From positions 1 through 59,213 of the forward strand of contig NZ_JAJMLX010000003.1 in the NCBI RefSeq assembly GCF_020991325.1: DNA of 59,213 nt. Direction: 5' to 3'. Positions 53,174 through 59,213 of the stretch are shown here, piece by piece; the stretch's first letter is position 1, and each line of letters begins with the position of its first letter. Both the position numbers and the translations under genes were made by a program. Under the pieces are notes generated by a model that saw only the letters and a program-made list of their open reading frames with translations, had not been told where the DNA came from and made no database searches. The stretch comes from Bordetella petrii. GTDB taxonomy: Bacteria > Pseudomonadota > Gammaproteobacteria > Burkholderiales > Burkholderiaceae_B.

Positions 53174-55093
53174 ATGGATTACCCCCGCGAATTTGACGTA
53201 ATCGTTGTCGGCGGCGGACATGCCGGCACCGAAGCCGCGTTATCCGCAGCCCGCATCGGCGCCAAAACCCTATTGCTGACGCACAGCATCGAGACCCTGG
53301 GTCAGATGTCCTGCAATCCGTCCATTGGCGGCATAGGCAAGGGGCACCTGGTCAAAGAGGTCGATGCCTTGGGTGGCGCCATGGCCATCGCCACGGACGA
53401 GGCGGGGATCCAGTTCCGCATTCTTAACGGTTCGAAGGGCCCCGCCGTGCGTGCCACGCGTGCACAGGCAGACCGGGTGCTGTATCGCAAGGCCATACGC
53501 AGCCGGTTGGAAAATCAGCCCAATCTGTGGATTTTCCAGCAGGCGGTGGACGATCTGATGGTTGAAGGCGACCATGTGGTCGGCGCGGTTACCCAGATAG
53601 GCCTGAAGTTCCGGGCACGTTCGGTAGTGCTGACAGCGGGCACTTTCCTGAACGGCCTGATCCACGTGGGGCTGCAAAACTATTCGGGCGGGCGCGCGGG
53701 TGATCCACCGGCCATCAGCCTGGGCCAGCGGCTAAAAGAACTAAAATTGCCGCAAGGCCGTTTGAAAACCGGCACGCCGCCTCGCATCGACGGGCGCACC
53801 ATCGACTACAGCGCGCTGGAGGAGCAACCCGGCGATCTGAACCCGATGCCGGTATTCTCGTTCATGGGCAATGCTGCCATGCACCCGCGGCAACTACCCT
53901 GCTGGATCACCCATACCAACGCCCGTACCCATGACATCATCCGGGGCGGGCTGGATCGTTCGCCCATGTACAGCGGCGTCATCGAAGGGGTGGGGCCGCG
54001 CTACTGCCCATCCATCGAAGACAAGATCCATCGCTTTGCCGACAAGGCGTCGCACCAGGTCTTTCTAGAGCCAGAAGGTCTGGACACGCACGAGGTTTAC
54101 CCGAACGGCGTATCCACCAGCTTGCCCTTCGACGTGCAGTGGGATTTGATCCATTCCCTGCCTGGCCTGGAAAACGCCCACATCCTCCGGCCCGGCTACG
54201 CCATCGAGTATGACTACTTCGACCCCCGTGCGCTGAAAAGCACGCTGGAAACCAAGGCAATTGCCGGCCTGTTCTTCGCTGGCCAGATCAACGGCACCAC
54301 TGGCTATGAAGAAGCCGCCGCCCAGGGCTTGCTGGCGGGGGCCAATGCCGCGTTGCAGGCACTGCAGCGCGAGGCCTGGACGCCACGCCGCGACGAAGCC
54401 TATCTGGGGGTATTGGTGGATGACCTGGTCACGCGCGGCGTTACCGAGCCCTACCGCATGTTCACCTCGCGAGCGGAATATCGGCTCAGCCTGCGTGAAG
54501 ACAATGCCGACCTACGCTTGACCGAAATCGGACGCAAGCTGGGGTTGGTGGATGATGCGCGCTGGGATGCATTCAGCCGCAAGCGCGATGCCGTGGCGGC
54601 GGAAGTCGAGCGCCTGAAATCCACCTGGGTGAATCCTCGCAGCTTTCCCGCCGAGGCGGCCGAGCCTTTGTTGGGCAAACCTATTGAACGTGAGTACTCA
54701 CTATCAGATTTACTCAAGCGGCCTGCGGTGTCCTATGCCACGTTGATGGCGGCGCGCAATGTCGACGGCAGCCTGCTGGCTGGCCCGGGCGTGGCGGCGG
54801 ACGACATCTTGGCGGAACAGGTCGAGATCCAGGTCAAGTACGCCGGATACATCGCCCGCCAGCAGGACGAAGTGCAAAAACACCTGGCGCATGAACAGCA
54901 GCGCATTCCAGCCGACATCGACTACGACGCGGTCACCAGCCTGTCGTTTGAAGTGCGCCAGAAACTCAAAGACCACCGCCCCGAAACCATCGGGCAAGCC
55001 GCGCGTATTTCTGGCGTGACGCCCGCCGCGATTTCATTGCTGCTTATTCACCTGAAGCGCCTGCACTACGGCTCGCGCAAACAAGCCGCATGA
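53174..55093 (+). CDS. mnmG: tRNA uridine-5-carboxymethylaminomethyl modification enzyme MnmG (GidA)
   Basis: 639-residue FAD enzyme, partner of MnmE. FAD motif '[23 protein letters not shown]' at the N-terminus, '[23 protein letters not shown]', '[19 protein letters not shown]' and '[25 protein letters not shown]' are intact. ATG at 53174 gives the usual family start; the in-frame ATG at 53135 adds 13 unlike residues. First gene of mnmG-rsmG-parA, each overlapping the next by 4 bases. Confidence 0.97.
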   Translation: MDYPREFDVIVVGGGHAGTEAALSAARIGAKTLLLTHSIETLGQMSCNPSIGGIGKGHLVKEVDALGGAMAIATDEAGIQFRILNGSKGPAVRATRAQADRVLYRKAIRSRLENQPNLWIFQQAVDDLMVEGDHVVGAVTQIGLKFRARSVVLTAGTFLNGLIHVGLQNYSGGRAGDPPAISLGQRLKELKLPQGRLKTGTPPRIDGRTIDYSALEEQPGDLNPMPVFSFMGNAAMHPRQLPCWITHTNARTHDIIRGGLDRSPMYSGVIEGVGPRYCPSIEDKIHRFADKASHQVFLEPEGLDTHEVYPNGVSTSLPFDVQWDLIHSLPGLENAHILRPGYAIEYDYFDPRALKSTLETKAIAGLFFAGQINGTTGYEEAAAQGLLAGANAALQALQREAWTPRRDEAYLGVLVDDLVTRGVTEPYRMFTSRAEYRLSLREDNADLRLTEIGRKLGLVDDARWDAFSRKRDAVAAEVERLKSTWVNPRSFPAEAAEPLLGKPIEREYSLSDLLKRPAVSYATLMAARNVDGSLLAGPGVAADDILAEQVEIQVKYAGYIARQQDEVQKHLAHEQQRIPADIDYDAVTSLSFEVRQKLKDHRPETIGQAARISGVTPAAISLLLIHLKRLHYGSRKQAA

Positions 55094-55767
55094 GCCCCGC
55101 GCCGGACTCCGGCCTGGCGTCGCGGCTGGCACAGGCCTGTCAGGCACTGGACCTGCCTGTGGATAACGCGCGGGCGGAAAAACTGCTGGCCTACCTGGCC
55201 CAGATGCAGCGCTGGAACCGTACCTACAATCTCACCGCCATCCGCGACCCGGAACAGATGCTGGTGCAGCATTTATTCGACAGCCTGAGTGTCGTTAACC
55301 CATTGGGACGTGTGTTGAATGAAGCGGGGCCGGCGGCCGTGTACGACATCGGATCGGGCGGAGGGCTGCCCGGGGTCGTGCTTGCCATTCTTCGGCCAGG
55401 CTGGCAGGTCAACTGCGTGGACGCGGTAGAAAAAAAGATGGCATTCGTGCGCCAGATGTCCGGCGCCTTGTCGCTGCCCAATCTGCGGGCCCTGCATGCG
55501 CGCGTGGAAGATCTCCCGCCCGCGGATAGCGACGTGGTCATTTCACGCGCGTTTGCTTCGCTCAAGGATTTTGCGGCGTTGGCCGGTCGCCACGTTCGCA
55601 ACGATGGTACGCTCGTCGCCATGAAAGGGAAGGTCCCGCAAGACGAGATACAGGCCCTGCATGAGCAGGGTGAATGGCAGGTGCACGACATCCAGGCGCT
55701 GCAGGTGCCCACGCTGGATGCGCAACGCTGCCTGATCTGGATGCGCCGCAGTCAAGGAACTCTATGA
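55090..55767 (+). CDS. rsmG: 16S rRNA (guanine527-N7)-methyltransferase RsmG (GidB)
   Basis: 225-residue SAM-dependent methyltransferase. Motif I is '[18 protein letters not shown]'; also '[27 protein letters not shown]' and '[14 protein letters not shown]'. Overlaps mnmG and parA by 4 bases each. A perfect DnaA-box 9-mer occurs within the gene at 55159-55167. Confidence 0.96.
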   Translation: MSPAPDSGLASRLAQACQALDLPVDNARAEKLLAYLAQMQRWNRTYNLTAIRDPEQMLVQHLFDSLSVVNPLGRVLNEAGPAAVYDIGSGGGLPGVVLAILRPGWQVNCVDAVEKKMAFVRQMSGALSLPNLRALHARVEDLPPADSDVVISRAFASLKDFAALAGRHVRNDGTLVAMKGKVPQDEIQALHEQGEWQVHDIQALQVPTLDAQRCLIWMRRSQGTL

Positions 55768-56564
55768 ACACCACATCGCCCCGCAAGCCTGTTTCCCGCG
55801 TATTCTGCATTGCGAACCAGAAGGGCGGCGTGGGCAAAACCACCACCGCCATCAATCTGGCCGCGGGCCTGGCCACGCATGGCAAGCGCGTGCTGCTGGT
55901 CGACCTCGATCCCCAGGGTAATGCCACCATGGGCAGCGGCATCGATAAAAGCACCCTGGAATCCAATCTATACCAAGTGCTGATCGGCGAATCCAGCATC
56001 GAACAGGCGCGCGTGCGCTCCGAGGCCGGCGGCTACGACGTGCTGCCTGCCAACCGCGAACTGTCCGGCGCCGAGATCGACCTGGTCACCATGGAAGAAC
56101 GGGAACGCCAGTTGAAGATGGCCATCGACGAAGTCATCGAACAATACGACTTTGTCCTGATCGACTGCCCTCCCACGCTGTCGCTGCTGACGCTCAACGG
56201 ATTGGCCGCCGCCCATGGCGTCATCATTCCCATGCAGTGCGAATACTTCGCCCTGGAAGGGCTTTCCGACCTGGTCAACACCATCAAGCGCGTGCATCGC
56301 AATATCAATGACGACCTGCGCCTGATCGGCTTGTTGCGTGTCATGTTCGACCCGCGCATGACGCTGCAGCAGCAAGTGTCTGCCCAGCTTGAATCGCATT
56401 TTGGCGACAAGGTGTTTTCCACCGTTATCCCGCGCAACGTGCGCCTGGCCGAGGCGCCCAGCTATGGTTTGCCGGGCGTGGTGTACGACCAGGCTTCGCG
56501 CGGAGCCCAGGCCTACATTTCCTTCGGCGCCGAAATGGTCAAGCGCGTCGAAACCATGGACTGA
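55764..56564 (+). CDS. parA: Chromosome partitioning ATPase ParA (Soj)
   Basis: 266-residue ParA ATPase. Deviant Walker A 'KGGVGKTTTAINLAAGLA' at residues 20-37 with both lysines, Walker A' 'VLLVDLDPQGNAT', and Walker B 'VLIDCPPTLSLLT'. It drives segregation of ParB-parS complexes. The short N-terminus without a helix-turn-helix marks a chromosomal (type Ib-like) ParA. Start ATG at 55764 overlaps the rsmG stop. Confidence 0.97.
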   Translation: MNTTSPRKPVSRVFCIANQKGGVGKTTTAINLAAGLATHGKRVLLVDLDPQGNATMGSGIDKSTLESNLYQVLIGESSIEQARVRSEAGGYDVLPANRELSGAEIDLVTMEERERQLKMAIDEVIEQYDFVLIDCPPTLSLLTLNGLAAAHGVIIPMQCEYFALEGLSDLVNTIKRVHRNINDDLRLIGLLRVMFDPRMTLQQQVSAQLESHFGDKVFSTVIPRNVRLAEAPSYGLPGVVYDQASRGAQAYISFGAEMVKRVETMD

Positions 56565-56598
56565 CCCCAGCATGGCTGCCCGAATCGGCAAGTTGGGG

Positions 56599-56607
56599 TT
56601 ATCCACA
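56599..56607 (+). other. Perfect DnaA box in the parA-parB gap
   Basis: TTATCCACA in the 177-base gap between parA and parB. It may couple par expression to DnaA or be part of an origin-proximal titration set. Confidence 0.6.
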
Positions 56608-56741
56608 TGTGCGCCGTATTCGCGGCCAGGCGTATCGTCCCAGTTTGCGCCCAACGGATGGTCCGGCCAAGCAGGCGGACACGTATGCGGCCAAGGGGAA
56701 AGTCGCAGCAAGAATAGAAAGTTGTAAAAGGATTACTCGAC

Positions 56742-57653
56742 ATGGCTACCAAGAAACCCAAGGGACTAGGCCGGGGGCTGGACGCCCTGCTCGGCGCGGA
56801 CGGACCTGCCATCGACAACATCAGCAAGGCATCCGCCAAGCCCGAGGGCCCACCTTCTACACTGCCCGTCACCAAGATGCGCGCCGGCAAGTATCAGCCG
56901 CGCACGCGCATGGACGAGGGCGCCCTGAACGAACTGGCCGAATCCATACGCACACAGGGCATCATGCAGCCCATCCTGGTGCGCGCACTGGGCGACGACC
57001 CCGGCCACTATGAAATCATTGCCGGCGAACGCCGCTTCCGTGCCGCGCAGTTGGCCGGGCTGAAAGAAGTGCCCGTGCTGGTGCGCGAGGTGGCCGACGA
57101 GAACGCCGCCGTGATGGCGCTGATCGAGAACATCCAGCGCGAAGATCTCAACCCGCTTGAAGAAGCCCACGGCGTGCGCCGCCTGCTGGACGAATTCGGC
57201 CTTACCCACGAGCAGGCCGCCCAGGCCATAGGCCGTTCGCGCTCGGCTACCAGCAATCTGCTGCGCCTGATGAATCTGGCCACGCCGGTGCAAACCATGC
57301 TTCTGGCCGGCGATATCGACATGGGCCACGCGCGCGCGTTGCTGGCCGTCGAAGCCGCCGTGCAGATCCAGTTGGCCAACCAGGTCATCGCCAAGCGCCT
57401 GTCGGTGCGCGAGGCCGAGAAACTGGTGGCCAAGGCCGCCAAAGAATCGGAAACCGCACCGCGCAAGAAAACCAATGGCGCGTCGCGCGACGTCACCCGT
57501 CTCGAAGAAGCCTTGTCCGACCAGTTGGGCACCCGCGTGGCCCTGAAAGTGGGCAGCCGCGAAAAAGGCCAGATCGTTATCGACTTCCATGGCTGGGAAC
57601 ACCTGAATTCCCTGCTTGAACGGCAGGGCCTGTCCGGGGTTCTGGATGCCTGA
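56742..57653 (+). CDS. parB: Chromosome partitioning protein ParB (Spo0J)
   Basis: 303-residue parS-binding CTPase clamp. N-terminal 'KKPKGLGRGLDALLG'; CTP-binding motifs 'YEIIAGERRFRAAQLAGLKEVPVLVR' and 'ENIQREDLNPLEEAHGVRRLL'; helix-turn-helix 'LTHEQAAQAIGRSRSATSNLLRLMNL'; C-terminal dimerisation segment. Its targets are the three parS sites upstream of mnmG. Its end overlaps the asparaginase start by 8 bases. Confidence 0.97.
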   Translation: MATKKPKGLGRGLDALLGADGPAIDNISKASAKPEGPPSTLPVTKMRAGKYQPRTRMDEGALNELAESIRTQGIMQPILVRALGDDPGHYEIIAGERRFRAAQLAGLKEVPVLVREVADENAAVMALIENIQREDLNPLEEAHGVRRLLDEFGLTHEQAAQAIGRSRSATSNLLRLMNLATPVQTMLLAGDIDMGHARALLAVEAAVQIQLANQVIAKRLSVREAEKLVAKAAKESETAPRKKTNGASRDVTRLEEALSDQLGTRVALKVGSREKGQIVIDFHGWEHLNSLLERQGLSGVLDA

Positions 57654-58650
57654 CCGCCGGCTGCCGACCATAGCCGTATTGGCGACGGGCGGTACCATTG
57701 CCGGGGCGCAATCCGCGCATGCTTCGCATGCCTACCGCGCGGGCGCATTGTCTGTCGAACACCTGCTGGCCGCGGTACCCGGCCTGGCCCAACTGGCGCG
57801 CATACAGGCCGGGCAGGTGGCCAGCGTCGGCAGCCAGAACATGACGCATGCCGTCTGGGCCGCCCTGGCGCAGCGAGTCGATGTCCTGTGCCAGGAGGCC
57901 TCGGTGGATGGCATCGTCGTCACGCACGGCACGGACACCCTGGAAGAAACCGCCTATTTCCTCAGCCTGGTCACGCGCCACGACAAGCCTGTGGTGTTGG
58001 TGGGCGCCATGCGTCCGGCCACGGCTCCGGGCGCCGACGGCCCCGCCAACCTGTTCCACGCCGTGGCGCTGGCCGGCTGCCCGGCCGCGCGCGGCCGCGG
58101 CCCGCTGGTGGTCATGAACGAAGACATCCATTACGCGCGCGAGGTCCAGAAAATGGCCTGCGCGGGCGTTGCCGCCTTTGCGTCGCCCAATCGCGGCAGG
58201 GCAGGGGTGATGCGGGCCGCGCAGGCCCATTTTTTTTCGCGCAACGACACCGTGCATACCCGCGACAGCATTTTCTCGCTGCAGGCCCTGGAAGCGGCCG
58301 GATGGCCCCGGGTGGACGTCGTGCATGCGGGGGTGGGCCTTGGGGACGACCTGATCGATTTCCTGGCGGCCCGCGCAAGCGGCCTGGTGCTGGCCGGGGT
58401 GGGCGATGGCAATGCCACCGACGGCGCCCTGGCGGCCTTGCAGCGGGCATCTGCAGCGGGTGTGGCGGTGGTGCGCGCCAGCCGCACCGGCAGCGGCCGG
58501 GTCGGACGCAATGTGGAAGTCGACGACGATGCCGCCGGCTTTATCGCTGCTGGCGAGCTCAGCCCGCAGAAAGCCCGCATTTTGCTGATGCTGGGGCTGT
58601 CAATTAGCCGCGACCCGGCCCGGCTGCAGGAATTTTTCAATCAATATTGA
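57646..58650 (+). CDS. L-asparaginase
   Basis: 334-residue amidohydrolase converting asparagine to aspartate and ammonia. Catalytic Thr in 'VLATGGTIAGAQ', second triad 'THGTDTLEETAYF' (Thr, Asp), and Lys in 'YAREVQKM'. The sequence resembles bacterial type II enzymes, but no signal peptide is seen with the ATG at 57646, suggesting a cytoplasmic form. The start lies inside the end of parB, so it may be cotranscribed; the atp genes often found after parB are absent here. Confidence 0.92.
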   Translation: MPDRRLPTIAVLATGGTIAGAQSAHASHAYRAGALSVEHLLAAVPGLAQLARIQAGQVASVGSQNMTHAVWAALAQRVDVLCQEASVDGIVVTHGTDTLEETAYFLSLVTRHDKPVVLVGAMRPATAPGADGPANLFHAVALAGCPAARGRGPLVVMNEDIHYAREVQKMACAGVAAFASPNRGRAGVMRAAQAHFFSRNDTVHTRDSIFSLQALEAAGWPRVDVVHAGVGLGDDLIDFLAARASGLVLAGVGDGNATDGALAALQRASAAGVAVVRASRTGSGRVGRNVEVDDDAAGFIAAGELSPQKARILLMLGLSISRDPARLQEFFNQY

Positions 58651-58679
58651 GCCCAGGGCGCGAAAACCCCAAGAGTCAT

Positions 58680-58708
58680 TTGACTTCCGTTTTAAAAGTG
58701 TCCATAAT
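58680..58708 (+). promoter_or_regulatory. Strong sigma-70 promoter of the tRNA-tuf operon
   Basis: TTGACT (58680-58685), 17-base spacer, CATAAT (58703-58708), with the first tRNA beginning 15 bases downstream. Confidence 0.8.
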
Positions 58709-58723
58709 CCCTAGTTCTCCGCT

Positions 58724-58810
58724 GGAGGGGTGCCCGAGTGGTTAAAGGGGGCAGACTGTAAATCTGTTGGCCTTGCGCCTACGTTGGTTCGAATCCAACC
58801 TCCTCCACCA
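58724..58810 (+). tRNA. tRNA-Tyr (GTA)
   Basis: Seven-base-pair acceptor stem GGAGGGG/CTCCTCC, a long variable arm typical of tRNA-Tyr, anticodon loop CTGTAAA with anticodon GTA, T-arm GTTGG-TTCGAAT-CCAAC and encoded CCA. Confidence 0.97.
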
Positions 58811-58825
58811 GAGACCCATATTCCG

Positions 58826-58848
58826 AATCCAGGCTTCGTGCCTGGATT
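58826..58848 (+). repeat. 9-bp hairpin between tRNA-Tyr and tRNA-Gly
   Basis: AATCCAGGC/GCCTGGATT with loop TTCGT in the tRNA spacer; perhaps a processing or partial-termination hairpin. Confidence 0.5.
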
Positions 58849-58931
58849 TCAATGTAAGGCCCGACGTTACCGTGCGGTATTGTGGCGCGGTGGGCACTGC
58901 AGAATACGGGTGAGTGGTGAAAGGGTAGCCT

Positions 58932-59005
58932 GCGGGTGTAGCTCAATGGTAGAGCAGAAGCCTTCCAAGCTTACGACGAGGGTTCGATTCCCTTCACCCG
59001 CTCCA
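58932..59005 (+). tRNA. tRNA-Gly (TCC)
   Basis: Acceptor stem GCGGGTG/CACCCGC, anticodon loop CTTCCAA (anticodon TCC), T-arm with GGTTCGATTCC and encoded CCA. Confidence 0.96.
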
Positions 59006-59010
59006 GATTT

Positions 59011-59213
<203 letters not shown>

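Noticed and set aside
52476-53221. Minus-strand open frames across the parS/palindrome region
   Set aside because: They run through the inverted repeats and two parS sites and have mutually overlapping alternative frames; nothing supports translation.

Overview
The window is high-GC (roughly 65%) betaproteobacterial chromosome, most likely Alcaligenaceae close to Bordetella/Achromobacter. The basis is two Bug/TctC-type tricarboxylate-binding proteins (a family greatly expanded in Bordetella), the origin-proximal housekeeping genes yidC, mnmE, mnmG, rsmG, parA and parB in their usual order, and a tRNA-Tyr/Gly/Thr-tuf cluster at the right edge. A respiratory nitrate reductase cluster suggests a facultative denitrifier such as a B. 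petrii-like strain; this last step is inference.

Layout. 1-3.2 kb: end of yidC, then catalase katA. 3.4-12.6 kb: an organosulfur/alcohol block, with an orphan Bug receptor, a sulfatase and a GMC alcohol oxidoreductase on the + strand, converging on a taurine/sulfonate-type ABC transporter, a TauD-family dioxygenase and an M20 amidohydrolase on the - strand. 13.0-18.6 kb: a complete dipeptide-type ABC transporter (-). 18.7-20.0 kb: mnmE. 20.2-21.7 kb: a two-gene Kiwa (kwaAB) anti-phage system. 21.8-25.7 kb: a secreted alpha/beta hydrolase, then nirC and a fused PP2C phosphatase/Ser-Thr kinase behind a sigma-54-like promoter and an intrinsic terminator. 25.7-42.2 kb: a long - strand nitrate-respiration array reading narK1-narK2-narG-narH-narJ-narI-parvulin-moaA-carbonic anhydrase-narX-narL-Kef antiporter. 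42.4-44.0 kb: a DUF924 protein and an unusual Ada. 44.0-44.5 kb: a gene-free stretch with a 19-bp inverted pair of Ada boxes, two perfect and one near-perfect DnaA box, and an AT-rich block. 44.5-49.8 kb: tctDE-tctCBA. 49.8-51.5 kb: an aminotransferase and cspA. 51.5-53.2 kb: a gene-free stretch with three parS sites and several hairpins. 53.2-58.7 kb: mnmG-rsmG-parA-parB and an asparaginase. 58.7-59.2 kb: three tRNAs and the start of tuf.

How it fits together. In many proteobacteria yidC-mnmE-mnmG-rsmG-parA-parB is nearly contiguous beside oriC. Here that order is kept, but about 17 kb lies between yidC and mnmE and about 33 kb between mnmE and mnmG. The accessory systems (organosulfur use, peptide uptake, phage defence, nitrate respiration, tricarboxylate uptake) fill those gaps. 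The nar array encodes import, reduction, enzyme maturation, molybdenum cofactor synthesis and nitrate sensing in one direction. The most noteworthy items are the Kiwa pair, the nirC leader, the Ada protein that has lost three of four zinc cysteines while keeping textbook Ada boxes, and the DnaA-box/parS landmarks.
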